A DNA stretch of 64,000 nucleotides from the NCBI GenBank assembly GCA_046957575.1, contig JBKUOG010000005.1, positions 1 through 64,000 on the forward strand, read 5' to 3'. The translations under genes were made by a program, and so were the position numbers. The DNA is from UMGS1370 sp046957575. GTDB taxonomy: Bacteria; Bacillota; Clostridia; Lachnospirales; Lachnospiraceae. The notes below the pieces were generated by a model, which saw only the letters and a list, made by a program, of their open reading frames with translations, was not told the DNA's origin and did not search any database. Within the stretch, counting starts at the first letter, position 1; each line of letters opens with the position of its first letter. This document shows, piece by piece, positions 19,075-27,882 of this stretch.

Positions 19075-20010
19075 TTATTTAAGTTTTTCTATTACTACCT
19101 CTTTCAGCAATGACTCAACCTGTTCTCTGTTCACATATCCTACCTGTGAATATCCTGTATTACATATTCCACAGGCCATAGCCAAACGAATACAATTTTC
19201 TGTATCCATTCCTCGTACAGTTCCTAGGCAGAATCCTGCTACAGTGGCATCCCCGCTTCCAATAGTAGAAATCACATTTGTTTTAGGAATTCTAATTCTC
19301 AAAGTTTTCTTTTGATTAAAAAACAGCCCTCCTCGCGCTCCCATTGATACCAGAAGATTTTCTACCCCTAATTCCAGCAATTTTCTACCCATCCTGTAAA
19401 TTGCCGTCTCTGATTCCTCTCCTGAATAATCAAACAGTTTTGCCATTTCCTGAAAATTCGGTTTTGAAAAATAATACTTTCCTGGAAAAGCGCCTCTTAA
19501 ATATTGGCGGTTTGCATCTAAAATACAATTTGCGTCCTTCTCTTCGCACATCCAGCTCACCTGTCTGTAGAGATTCTGACTCATCCCATTTCCCGGAAGT
19601 CCGGAACATATTATCATATCTCCCTGACAAATCTCATCTTTCAAAAGTTTTAGAAAATCGCTTTCCTCTTTTTGAGAAACTGTTGGTCCTGGTTCCGTAA
19701 TTTCTGTCTCTCCCCCACCCTTTCTATCAATAATATTAATTGTACTTCTAGTTTCTTCATCCTTCCAGAATGCCCTAAGTCCCACACCATAAGATGCCAT
19801 ATCTGTTTCTATCCTGCGTCCATTCGTTCCTCCCAAAAAGGCATACAGAATACATGGTTCTCCCAAACATCCTAAAACTCTGGCAATATTTACCCCTTTT
19901 CCTCCTGAATAACATTGAGGACTTATTCCATGAAACTGCTTTCCGGTCTGAAAATTATTTATGTAATACATCCGGTCAATAACCGGATTCAGGCATAGTA
20001 TCCGAATCAT
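19075..20010 (-). CDS. PfkB-family sugar kinase (1-phosphofructokinase/tagatose-6-phosphate kinase type)
   Basis: Ribokinase-fold kinase of 311 residues, close in form to FruK/LacC: ILCLNPVIDRMYYI, CYSGGKGVNIARVLGCLG, and the PfkB signature 2 with anion hole and catalytic Asp in STIGSGDATVAGFCLG. These enzymes phosphorylate ketose phosphates to bisphosphates that an aldolase then cleaves. Start at 20010 (MIRILCLNP), with AAAGGG five bases upstream. It overlaps the aldolase gene end by 35 bases and is the last gene of the LacI-controlled operon. The substrate cannot be told from sequence. Confidence 0.85.
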   Translation of the reverse strand: MIRILCLNPVIDRMYYINNFQTGKQFHGISPQCYSGGKGVNIARVLGCLGEPCILYAFLGGTNGRRIETDMASYGVGLRAFWKDEETRSTINIIDRKGGGETEITEPGPTVSQKEESDFLKLLKDEICQGDMIICSGLPGNGMSQNLYRQVSWMCEEKDANCILDANRQYLRGAFPGKYYFSKPNFQEMAKLFDYSGEESETAIYRMGRKLLELGVENLLVSMGARGGLFFNQKKTLRIRIPKTNVISTIGSGDATVAGFCLGTVRGMDTENCIRLAMACGICNTGYSQVGYVNREQVESLLKEVVIEKLK

Positions 20011-20959
20011 AATATCCCTTTCCTGCTGTCTTTTTACATCTCCCTGCACTGTCTGTCACATTTTTTAATTTATGTTCTACTTCCTTTTGGAACCCATTTC
20101 GTCCTTCAAGCAGGTATTTTCTTGGATCATAAATATGGGGTTTCTGATTCAGGAACTTCCTAACTTGAGCAGTACAGGCCAAAAAATTATCCACGTCCAT
20201 ATTTACTTTCCGAATTCCCATTTTTACAGCCTTAGCAATACTCACTTCACTGCAGTTACGCAAAAATTCTACTTTTCCTCCCTGCTGATTACAATTTTCA
20301 ACTAGTTCTGGTGGTAAGGAGGCTGCACCATGGAGTACATATGGATAATCCGGTCTTCTTTTTACAATCTCTTCAAGACGTTTAAAGTCCAAGTTCAGAT
20401 AGCTTTTCGCTTTAACTCCTCCATGAGAAGTCCCTACTGCAACTGCCAATGCATCACAACCTGTTTTCTCAATAAACTCCTGTGCCTGATCTGGATCTGT
20501 ATAGACTGCTGACTCTGCAAATACTAAATCCTCAAAACCTGGCAAACAGCCTAATTCTGCTTCTACCCAAACATTTTTATCATGTGCGTACTGCACCACC
20601 TGTTTTGTGCTCTCCACATTTTGTTCATATGAAAGATGCGAACCATCAAACATCACTGCCTGCACTCCTGCATTTATCGCCTCCATGCTTGCCTCTATAG
20701 TAGAACAATGATCATGTTGGATAAATACCGGAATCTGGTATTCTCCAGCAAATCTCTTCATCATATCTACATAAGTTTTTAAATGTTTGACATACGTTCT
20801 TGCCCCCATAGAAACCTGTAAAATTACTGGAGATTCCTGAGCCTGAGCCCCTTCCAAAACCGCTAATACACTTTCTATAGAAAATGTATTAAATGCTCCT
20901 AATCCATAATTATGCAAAATTGCATCGCGATACAAAGCCGCTGGATCTGTTAATGCCAC
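19976..20959 (-). CDS. class II (zinc) fructose/tagatose-bisphosphate-type aldolase
   Basis: Class II aldolase of 327 residues. Zn-binding and catalytic motifs include VFIQHDHCSTIEASMEAINAG (HDH), VEAELGCLPG, DALAVAVGTSHGG, LHGAASLP and KVNMDVDN. It cleaves a ketose bisphosphate to DHAP plus an aldehyde phosphate. The tail after about residue 305 (NVTDSAGRCKKTAGKGYYD) is longer than usual and overlaps the kinase gene. With the kinase it forms the two core steps of a tagatose-6-phosphate- or fructose-1-phosphate-like route; no isomerase is in the operon. Confidence 0.88.
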   Translation of the reverse strand: MALTDPAALYRDAILHNYGLGAFNTFSIESVLAVLEGAQAQESPVILQVSMGARTYVKHLKTYVDMMKRFAGEYQIPVFIQHDHCSTIEASMEAINAGVQAVMFDGSHLSYEQNVESTKQVVQYAHDKNVWVEAELGCLPGFEDLVFAESAVYTDPDQAQEFIEKTGCDALAVAVGTSHGGVKAKSYLNLDFKRLEEIVKRRPDYPYVLHGAASLPPELVENCNQQGGKVEFLRNCSEVSIAKAVKMGIRKVNMDVDNFLACTAQVRKFLNQKPHIYDPRKYLLEGRNGFQKEVEHKLKNVTDSAGRCKKTAGKGYYDSDTMPESGY

Positions 20960-20988
20960 AACTATCCCTCCTGGTCATCGTGCTATGC

Positions 20989-21804
20989 TCATTTATCTGG
21001 TTTTATCATAAATCGTTCTATCTCATCAATTACCGCATACATCTTGATGGGATCATTAAACCATCCATGCTTTTCTTCAAAAAATAGGATGGTTTTAACT
21101 AAACTCCCCTTTTTCCGTAGAGCATGCTCCATCTTCCGGCATTGCTCTACAGGAACCACTTCATCCATACTTCCATGTAAAAGTGCTATGCGCAGACCTC
21201 CTCTGGCTTTTTTTATAGGTGATGTTTGAAAAAATTTTTCATCATTTTTTAAATCAGAATCTGAAAGTTCTAAATACTGTTTTACTCGATGCTGTTCATT
21301 TAAATTTCTCCTGTAAAATTCTTTCATATCATAAATTCCATTTAAAAAGATTCCATTTTTCGGTTGAAATATTGACAGCGGAACGCCTTGCTGTATTTTC
21401 CACTCTTTGTCTGCAAACATAGCACATGCTGCAATATTTGCTCCAGGAGAGCCACCAATTACATATACTTGTTCTAAATCTACATTTAAAGAGTCTGCAT
21501 TATCCTGAAGCCATTTAAAAATACTAAATAAGTCCAAAACCGGAGCCGGATAGGGATTTTTATTAGCTGTTCTATATTCGACTGTAATGCCTAGCACATT
21601 CTTTTTCAAAGCCAAGTACGAAGCCGGAGCTAAGAACTGATCCTTACTCCCTCCAACAAATCCTCCTCCATGAACAAATATTGCTGCTCCTCTTTTCTGT
21701 TTCCAGGATGTTAATCCATAGAAATCACATAAAATTTCATTTTCATCCAATCCCCTAATCCTGTACTCTCGCTCAATCTCCCTTATTTCCGTCTTTATTT
21801 TCAT
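20989..21804 (-). CDS. alpha/beta-hydrolase fold carboxylesterase
   Basis: A 271-residue protein of the acetyl-esterase/hormone-sensitive-lipase type: oxyanion motif AAIFVHGGGFVGG, nucleophile elbow VIGGSPGANIAACAM (G-G-S-P-G), acid GSMDEVVPVEQ and His in EKHGWFND. There is no signal peptide, so it works in the cytosol, after uptake. It sits between the binding protein and the aldolase genes, so it probably removes an acyl group, or opens a lactone, from the imported compound before phosphorylation and cleavage. That role is inferred from position only. Confidence 0.8.
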   Translation of the reverse strand: MKIKTEIREIEREYRIRGLDENEILCDFYGLTSWKQKRGAAIFVHGGGFVGGSKDQFLAPASYLALKKNVLGITVEYRTANKNPYPAPVLDLFSIFKWLQDNADSLNVDLEQVYVIGGSPGANIAACAMFADKEWKIQQGVPLSIFQPKNGIFLNGIYDMKEFYRRNLNEQHRVKQYLELSDSDLKNDEKFFQTSPIKKARGGLRIALLHGSMDEVVPVEQCRKMEHALRKKGSLVKTILFFEEKHGWFNDPIKMYAVIDEIERFMIKPDK

Positions 21805-21805
21805 G

Positions 21806-22882
21806 TTACTTTACACCTATTTCATCCATTGCTTGTTTTAAATAGTCAAGCTTTACATATTTTTCAGGTGCTATATCATATTGAGAATCCAAAAGTCCTG
21901 CATCTAAAAACATCTGATTCATAGTCTGGTACCACTCTAAAATTGTTCCATTGTCCACCAATTCTTTTAGTTGTGAATTATTAAGCCAATTGGTTTTCTC
22001 TACTGTCATATAAGCAGTTTCATAATCTGTATTAATATAATCTGCTACTTTCTGAACAGTCTCTTCCATATTATTATATCTGTCTTCTGTTCCTTTCAGC
22101 CATGCTTTTAAAAAGCGTACAGTCACATCTTCATTCTCTTCCAAAAACTTGTTAGTGGTTACCCAACTATTAGTAAATACAGCTTCTGGAAGAAAGTCTT
22201 GGGAACTAATAACTGTTTTTACATTCTCTTCTCCCATATCACTCCGAATCTGATCCGTATAAGGAGCTTCTATTGAAATTGCATCTATCTGTCCAGTCAT
22301 AAATGCAGTAACCTTTCCTGATGCATCCATATTGATCATGTTAACATCCGTCTTTTCCATACCATTCAACCGAAGAGCCATGGAAAGCATCAACTCTGAC
22401 GTTGTTCCTGCAGAAATAGCCACATTTTTTCCTTTTAAGTCCTCTATAGACTGAATGCCGCTATCCGTTCGTACCATAATCTCACCACTGATATCTGTAC
22501 TGTCCAATGCTAAAATAGTGCACTGCCCCTGAGGTGCAAAAACATGAGCTCCTACTCCTAAATAGCCTAAGTCTATATCCCCAGATGCCATAGCCGCTAA
22601 TTCCGTTGAGCCAGACGTAAACTGAACTAATTCAACTTCAATATTTTCTTCCTCAAAATAACCATTATCAATAGCATTTAAAATACCACCTACACCTGTT
22701 ATGTGGGGATGATAGGCCACCTTGATTTTTACTTTTTCCTGGATATTTGTCTCTTGAACTTCCACCTCTGTTTTCGTTTCTGTCTGCATTATTTCCTGTG
22801 TCTCTTTTACAGTACGTTCCTCTGCACAGCCTGATAACATAAGTATTCCTAGCATCGCCACCAAAAATCTTGATTTTCTCAT
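21806..22882 (-). CDS. ABC substrate-binding lipoprotein, SsuA/TauA/NMT1 class
   Basis: Lipoprotein of 358 residues: signal FLVAMLGILMLSGC with Cys18 as lipidation site, an acidic linker, then IKVAYHPHITGVGGILNAIDNG, GDIDLGYLGVGAHVFAPQG and GKNVAISAGTTSEL, the pattern of NMT1/THI5-like binding proteins that carry nitrate, sulfonates, riboflavin or thiamine precursors. It belongs to an ABC trio (21806-24481), yet the rest of the operon encodes sugar-type enzymes. That makes the ligand interesting and unknown. Confidence 0.85.
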   Translation of the reverse strand: MRKSRFLVAMLGILMLSGCAEERTVKETQEIMQTETKTEVEVQETNIQEKVKIKVAYHPHITGVGGILNAIDNGYFEEENIEVELVQFTSGSTELAAMASGDIDLGYLGVGAHVFAPQGQCTILALDSTDISGEIMVRTDSGIQSIEDLKGKNVAISAGTTSELMLSMALRLNGMEKTDVNMINMDASGKVTAFMTGQIDAISIEAPYTDQIRSDMGEENVKTVISSQDFLPEAVFTNSWVTTNKFLEENEDVTVRFLKAWLKGTEDRYNNMEETVQKVADYINTDYETAYMTVEKTNWLNNSQLKELVDNGTILEWYQTMNQMFLDAGLLDSQYDIAPEKYVKLDYLKQAMDEIGVK

Positions 22883-22927
22883 TCTAATTTCCTCCTAATT
22901 TTTATAGTAATATCAAAAATCCCCTAA

Positions 22928-23704
22928 TCATTTAGATGTTTCCAGATATTCTTTGTATACTTTGTTCCATATACTGTTTTTTAATTCATTAAATTCTTTA
23001 GCTAATTTGGTTTCCTGATTTCTGGGATAAGGAAGATTTACTTCTACAGTCTCTCTAATTCTTCCTGGTCCGGCGCTCATAATGATAATCTTTGTAGCCA
23101 GCAAAACTGCTTCTTCTACATCATGGGTAATAAAAAAACACGTTTTTCTTTCCTTCTGCCAGGTATTTAACAAATTTTCCTGAAGCTGTGCTCTGGTTTG
23201 AGCATCTAATGCTCCAAAAGGTTCATCCATCAGCAGTACATCTGGATTTGTAGCATATGCTCTTGCAATCGCTACTCTTTGTTTCATTCCTCCAGAAAGT
23301 TCTTTCGGATAAGATTTGGAAAAGTCTTCTAGTCCCACTGTCTTAATATATCTTTTAGCAATCTCCTTTCGTTCTTTTTCAGGTATTCCTTTCATCTTCA
23401 GGCCAAATTCCACATTCCTTTCCACTGTCAGCCATGGATAAAGAGCATACTGCTGAAATACTACTCCTTTCCCCTTTCCTGGTCCCTGTACTTCCTCTCC
23501 CTTTACTTTGATGCTCCCAGTAGTAGGTGGAAATAAACCTGCTATCATATTCAGAAGTGTTGTCTTACCGCAGCCGGAAGGCCCTACTACACACACAAAT
23601 TCATTTTTTTCTATTTCCAAATCCACTCTATCCAAAGCCAGGAACTCCCCATCTCGCCTTTCATATTTTTTTGTTACCCCAGAGATTACAATTTCAACTG
23701 CCAT
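22928..23704 (-). CDS. ABC transporter ATPase, SsuB/TauB class
   Basis: Cytoplasmic ATPase of 258 residues: Walker A VGPSGCGKTTLLNMIAG, Q-loop FQQYALYPW, signature LSGGMKQRVAIARAYA, Walker B VLLMDEPFGALD and H-loop FITHDVEEAVLLA. The TauB/SsuB group pairs with NMT1-type binding proteins. It is one base from the permease gene upstream and in the same operon. Confidence 0.93.
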   Translation of the reverse strand: MAVEIVISGVTKKYERRDGEFLALDRVDLEIEKNEFVCVVGPSGCGKTTLLNMIAGLFPPTTGSIKVKGEEVQGPGKGKGVVFQQYALYPWLTVERNVEFGLKMKGIPEKERKEIAKRYIKTVGLEDFSKSYPKELSGGMKQRVAIARAYATNPDVLLMDEPFGALDAQTRAQLQENLLNTWQKERKTCFFITHDVEEAVLLATKIIIMSAGPGRIRETVEVNLPYPRNQETKLAKEFNELKNSIWNKVYKEYLETSK

Positions 23705-24481
23705 CTATTTTACCTCCTGCCATGATGTCAGCTTTTTCTCTAAAAACTGCACCAGTTTATCAAAAAGAAAGCCAATAATTCCAATCACAATGATTCCAAG
23801 AAGTACTACATCCATTTTAAAGTACATACCAGCCTGCTGGATCATTGTTCCCAATCCAGTTGCCGCTCCTGTAAGTTCTGCAGCTACTAATGTTGTCAAC
23901 GCTGATGCAAGTCCCAAACGAATACCTGTTAAAATATATGGTACTGCTGCTGGAACAACAACGTGAAAAAAGATCTGGGTATCACTAGCATCAAATACTC
24001 TAGCTGCCTTGATTAAAGTAGCATCTACATTTTTAACTCCTTGATAAATGGTAATTACCATTGTTAAAAATACTGCAAAAAATATAATTACAATTTTTGC
24101 ACTAGTCCCAATACCACAAGTGGCAATCACAATTGGAATCAAAGCAATTGGCGGAATTGTCCGCAAAAATTGGATCCATGGTTCTACAATAATGCGAAAC
24201 CCCTCATACCACCCCAACATAAATGCAATGGGCACTGCACAAACTAATCCTAATAGAAATCCTCCAATTACTCGAAACAAACTGTCCCTAATCTGAATGA
24301 AAAGATACCCTGACTCCATGTTAGATATTAGTGCCTTCCAAACTTTTTCCGGCCCTACAATCACATTTTGGATATCTGGTACAGAAGAGACTACACACCA
24401 TAAAAGCATCGCTGTGGATAAAGAAATGATCAGACAAATACTGTTATACACACCCCTGTGCTGCATCTTCAATTTGTTCAT
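23705..24481 (-). CDS. ABC transporter permease, SsuC/TauC class
   Basis: Membrane protein of 258 residues with about six helices and the coupling motif LIKAARVFDASDTQIFFHVVVPAAVPYILTGIR, the BPD_transp_1 EAA loop of the sulfonate/nitrate/taurine class. It is the first gene of the operon. The ATG at 24481 lies about 50 bases downstream of the LacI-type palindrome at 24530-24547. Confidence 0.92.
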   Translation of the reverse strand: MNKLKMQHRGVYNSICLIISLSTAMLLWCVVSSVPDIQNVIVGPEKVWKALISNMESGYLFIQIRDSLFRVIGGFLLGLVCAVPIAFMLGWYEGFRIIVEPWIQFLRTIPPIALIPIVIATCGIGTSAKIVIIFFAVFLTMVITIYQGVKNVDATLIKAARVFDASDTQIFFHVVVPAAVPYILTGIRLGLASALTTLVAAELTGAATGLGTMIQQAGMYFKMDVVLLGIIVIGIIGFLFDKLVQFLEKKLTSWQEVK

Positions 24482-24529
24482 TCTACTCTTCTCCTTATTT
24501 TTATAATGTTAAATTTTTTTATAATATAT

Positions 24530-24547
24530 ATAGAAAACGTTTTCTAT
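24530..24547. promoter_or_regulatory. LacI-type operator in front of the ABC/esterase/aldolase/kinase operon
   Basis: ATAGAAAACGTTTTCTAT is a perfect 18-bp palindrome with the central CG typical of LacI/GalR operators. It lies within the likely operon promoter, just upstream of an A/T-rich -10-like stretch (minus strand TATATATTATAA). Bound repressor would block RNA polymerase. An identical copy is at 25664-25681. Confidence 0.85.
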
Positions 24548-24611
24548 TGAATGAAAAATATATCCTCAATGTATCATAACTCTTACGTCTGATCCATTGA
24601 GGGAAAATAAA

Positions 24612-25619
24612 TCATCCTATCTTTTTGATAGAACCACCCATCAAAATCTCCGACTTTAAAATCAAAGTTTTTTCTCTGTTTTCTGTTTTTGATATCAAAT
24701 TTTTTAAAAGTTCTCCTGCCATCTGTCCCATTTTAAGTGTATCCTGTCTAGCTGCTGTAACCATCGGACTAATATACCGATTACATTCCGGATTCCCAAA
24801 TACAGCTACAGAGACATCATCATAAAGACGAATCCCCAGATTTCTTAATGCCTGCAATGTCCCCTGAAGCATAATATTATTTGCACAAAAGATGGCAGTT
24901 GGTCGATTCTTTCCAGACATCATTCTGGTTACAAAAGAGCAAGCCTCATCACTGCTGAAATTAGAAGAACTAATAAACTCCGGCTGTTCTGGAATTCTAG
25001 CCTCCTTCAGCGCTCTTCTAAATCCCTCAAAGCGCCACATACCATTGGGATTCGTCAAAGTTACATTAACAATTCCAATATCCTTATGGCCATTATCAAT
25101 AAAAAGTTTTGTTAACTGGTAAGAATATTTCTCATCATCCCAAAGAATCTGGCTAGTACGTACTCCTTCTATGCTTCTATCTACTAAAACTACCGGCATC
25201 CCGGCCTCAATACATGTTTTTATATGTTCACCTTCATTATCTGAACTTGCAATGACCAAACCATCTATCCGTTTCTCGATTAGTGTGTTTAACAGTTCCC
25301 TTTCCTTTTGTACACTTCCTCCAGAACTCGCAATCACTAGCTGACAGCCAATACTGGCCATCTCTTCTTCTAATCCTTTAGCAATCTCCATAAAAAATGG
25401 GTTGGATAAATCTGCTACCACTAAAGCAACCAGATTTGTTTTTTGATTTCTTAAACTTCTTGCTATGGCATTAGGTCGATAATCCAGTCTTTGCATGGCT
25501 TCTTCTACTCTTTCCCTAGCTTCTCTGCTTACTGGATAATTGCCATTTATCACTCTGGATACAGTGGAAATAGACACCCCAGAAGCTTTTGCAATATCCT
25601 TAATCGTTGCCTCTCCCAT
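24612..25619 (-). CDS. LacI-family transcriptional regulator
   Basis: Repressor of 335 residues: N-terminal helix-turn-helix and hinge TIKDIAKASGVSISTVSRVINGNYPVSREARERVEEAMQRLDYRPNAIARSLR, then a periplasmic-binding-like effector domain (LVALVVADLSNPFFMEIAKGLEEE, RIDGLVIASSDNEG, MPVVLVDRS). It precedes the ABC operon on the same strand and is probably autoregulated, since the same palindrome occurs at its promoter. The ligand is unknown; it should be the substrate or an intermediate of the downstream pathway. Confidence 0.95.
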   Translation of the reverse strand: MGEATIKDIAKASGVSISTVSRVINGNYPVSREARERVEEAMQRLDYRPNAIARSLRNQKTNLVALVVADLSNPFFMEIAKGLEEEMASIGCQLVIASSGGSVQKERELLNTLIEKRIDGLVIASSDNEGEHIKTCIEAGMPVVLVDRSIEGVRTSQILWDDEKYSYQLTKLFIDNGHKDIGIVNVTLTNPNGMWRFEGFRRALKEARIPEQPEFISSSNFSSDEACSFVTRMMSGKNRPTAIFCANNIMLQGTLQALRNLGIRLYDDVSVAVFGNPECNRYISPMVTAARQDTLKMGQMAGELLKNLISKTENREKTLILKSEILMGGSIKKIG

Positions 25620-25663
25620 AGAAATACCTATCCTTCCTTAGTTTTTAATTCATTTTTAAATTT

Positions 25664-25723
25664 ATAGAAAACGTTTTCTATCCTTTGTACTTTTATGATA
25701 CTTATTTTTGTGTAGAAAGTCAA
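25664..25723 (-). promoter_or_regulatory. promoter and operator of the LacI-family gene
   Basis: Minus-strand -35 TTGACT (25718-25723), 17-base spacer, -10 TATCAT (25695-25700), then the 18-bp palindrome ATAGAAAACGTTTTCTAT at 25664-25681, about +8 to +25. The layout suits autorepression by a roadblock. Confidence 0.85.
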
Positions 25724-26260
25724 GTATCTTTTTCATTTTTAACTACTATTCACAATTCTCTATTTCTATTTTTGTGCATATTATTACATATCCGCACACG
25801 TTCAATAACACATTGATGTGAGCCGCCAAAGTAAAAAGCATATTAAAGGACAAGCCGATATTCAGCATCATTTTATCCTGGTTTACAATTCAAATACAGA
25901 CATTCATCACCTTTTCATCTACTATCTCCAGCACTACGATAAGGCTTTGATCCACCCTATAGAAAATGCGTTCTACCTTAGCACTTTAGCAAATTCAATC
26001 CCTATGAAACAACAGGAGATTTTCTATAAGACTCCTGCAAAGAAGCACCTATAAAAACCTGAAAAAAGCATTCGTCTCTTCAGCAAAACATAGTTACAAT
26101 GAAAGATTTAAAAAATTGCGATAAGCATATTTGGGAATACGATAAAAAGTATAAAAAAGAAAACTACTGCAAACAGAACGAAAGTATGCTAAACTGAAAA
26201 GATTGGAAGAAAGTTTGCAGAAAGCTGCCCTCCTAAACAGCCGTTACATTGAAAAAAATT
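25724..26260 (+). other. gene-poor stretch, possible decayed plus-strand gene
   Basis: No convincing gene. A 78-codon plus-strand frame (25818-26054) lacks a ribosome site and recognisable motifs. Further on, two other frames hold Lys/Glu-rich helical fragments (for example LLQTERKYAKLKRLEESLQK near 26165-26225) interrupted by stops. The high A content, the broken frames and the terminator just beyond suggest an old, frameshifted gene of unknown kind. Confidence 0.3.
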
Positions 26261-26261
26261 A

Positions 26262-26295
26262 AGGCGGCCTTCTCATATCCAGCCGCCTGTTTTTC
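26262..26295. terminator. bidirectional terminator downstream of galK
   Basis: AGGCGGC (26262-26268) pairs with GCCGCCT (26282-26288). GTTTTT follows on the plus strand and TTAATTTTTTTC on the minus strand, so it ends galK and any plus-strand transcript. Confidence 0.75.
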
Positions 26296-26342
26296 TAAGC
26301 ATCTCTATACACTGATGCTGTTTTCTATTTATCTCCAATATC

Positions 26343-27635
26343 TTATTGGATCATATCACTAACGCAGATGGCTCCATAAGGCCGAATGCTCATCCGGTAT
26401 GCACTGCCTTCGCCTACTGCCTTTTCAATATAGGCAATGTACTCATCTACCAGATCATTTGGCAGCATTGCCATAATCACACCTGCAAATCCGCCTCCAT
26501 GGACTCTGCATGCGCCCCGTTTCTTTTCAGCAATAAACAATTCGGTCAGTGCCAGCGTTGTAGTAATCCCCTGTTCCTGAACATCTGCAGTTGTATAACA
26601 GTTTTGCAGCCACTTCCAGGAAGAATTGCCGGATGCAGTAATGTCTGTCAGAAACCTGTTAAAATCTCCAGCCTTTAATGCTGCTACCATGTTCTCCACT
26701 CGCTTGTTTTCCTCAAAGAAATGAAGGGCGCGAAGTACAGAACGATCTCCGGCATATTCCCGTACTGCCTGGAAATTATCAATGACCATCTCCTCCGTAA
26801 TTTCTGCCAGCACTTCCTTTTCAAAATACTCTGCAACTTTTTTCATCTCATTGGGAACAGAAGAGTAATCTGCACTTAAATCCGCATGCCCCTTTCCAGT
26901 CTGAACAATAATGAGACTGTGATCCTGAGATGCAAAATCAAAATCTATCTTTTCCACTGCTGGTTCTGCCGGATTGACAAAGTCAATGGTAATCAGACCG
27001 CCCACTGCACATGCCATCTGATCTAAAAGTCCGGATCCTTTGTTCCAGTAATGGTTTTCTGCGTATTTTCCAATATGGGCATAGGCAACTGTATTCATCT
27101 TTCCATCATTGAAAAAGGTATTCAGCATAGAGCAAATCAGCATCTCAAATGCGGCAGAAGAACTGACCCCTGCTGCGCTGATTACATTGCTGGTAATGTA
27201 TGCGTTAAAACCGCCGATTTCATATCCGAACTCTGTAAATCCCTTTAACATGCCCTTTACTAAATCAATGGTTCCTGCTGCTTTGGAACTTACCTCCAGC
27301 TGGTTCAGGTCAATAGTAAAATCCTGATTATAGGTTTCGCTGACAATGCGAATCTGATTGGAATGATTTTTTGCAGCAACGCCTGCACAGTCCAGATTGA
27401 TGCTGCCTGCCAGAACTTTTCCATGATTGTGATCTGTATGGTTTCCGCTGATCTCGGTTCGTCCAGGAGAAGAAAACAGCTTTATATCGCCGTCCCCAAA
27501 TATCTTTACATACTGGTCTACCAAATTTTCGTATCTTTTTCTGTTTTCTGCTGCTTTGGAACTTCCATAAAGCTCTGCCATTAATGCTGCTGCCTTATCC
27601 TGTCCTAATACCTGAATCGTTTCCTTTGCGTTCAT
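26343..27635 (-). CDS. galK: galactokinase
   Basis: GHMP kinase of 430 residues phosphorylating galactose to galactose-1-phosphate, first step of the Leloir pathway. Motifs: substrate site SSPGRTEISGNHTDHNHG (residues about 55-72), ATP loop ISAAGVSSSAAFEML, and the C-terminal motif GACRVHGGGFAGVIMAML. The canonical GEHTDYN reads GNHTDHN here, a variant I believe occurs in related clostridial galactokinases. It stands alone, without galT or galE. It should use galactose released by the LacZ at 3.2-6 kb. Confidence 0.93.
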   Translation of the reverse strand: MNAKETIQVLGQDKAAALMAELYGSSKAAENRKRYENLVDQYVKIFGDGDIKLFSSPGRTEISGNHTDHNHGKVLAGSINLDCAGVAAKNHSNQIRIVSETYNQDFTIDLNQLEVSSKAAGTIDLVKGMLKGFTEFGYEIGGFNAYITSNVISAAGVSSSAAFEMLICSMLNTFFNDGKMNTVAYAHIGKYAENHYWNKGSGLLDQMACAVGGLITIDFVNPAEPAVEKIDFDFASQDHSLIIVQTGKGHADLSADYSSVPNEMKKVAEYFEKEVLAEITEEMVIDNFQAVREYAGDRSVLRALHFFEENKRVENMVAALKAGDFNRFLTDITASGNSSWKWLQNCYTTADVQEQGITTTLALTELFIAEKKRGACRVHGGGFAGVIMAMLPNDLVDEYIAYIEKAVGEGSAYRMSIRPYGAICVSDMIQ

Positions 27636-27680
27636 GGTTTCCTCCCCTTTTGTTGTGGTGAATTATACTATACCATATCC

Positions 27681-27789
27681 ACTAAGCTCGACAAAACCTC
27701 GCTAAGCAGACAGGTATCTATTCTCACTAGACTCGTGAAATACCTCGTCAAGTGTTCCTATTATACCACGCAGCCTGATAGCGGGACAA
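27681..27789 (-). promoter_or_regulatory. galK promoter with two imperfect direct repeats
   Basis: Minus-strand -35 TTGTCC (27784-27789), 18-base spacer and an extended -10 TGGTATAAT (hexamer 27760-27765). Downstream in the leader are two related blocks of about 26 bp, 27726-27752 and 27681-27706, sharing the pattern ACTA-x-x-CTCG...ACCTCG...AAG. A second TATAAT lies at 27663-27668. The repeats may bind a regulator or reflect promoter duplication. Confidence 0.5.
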
Positions 27790-27882
27790 TCCAATTTTTT
27801 ATCAAATACGATACAATTTTTTACGATTTCATTGTATACTGGATTACAACAGTGATTTTTTTATGATTTGGAGGACGAGTCT

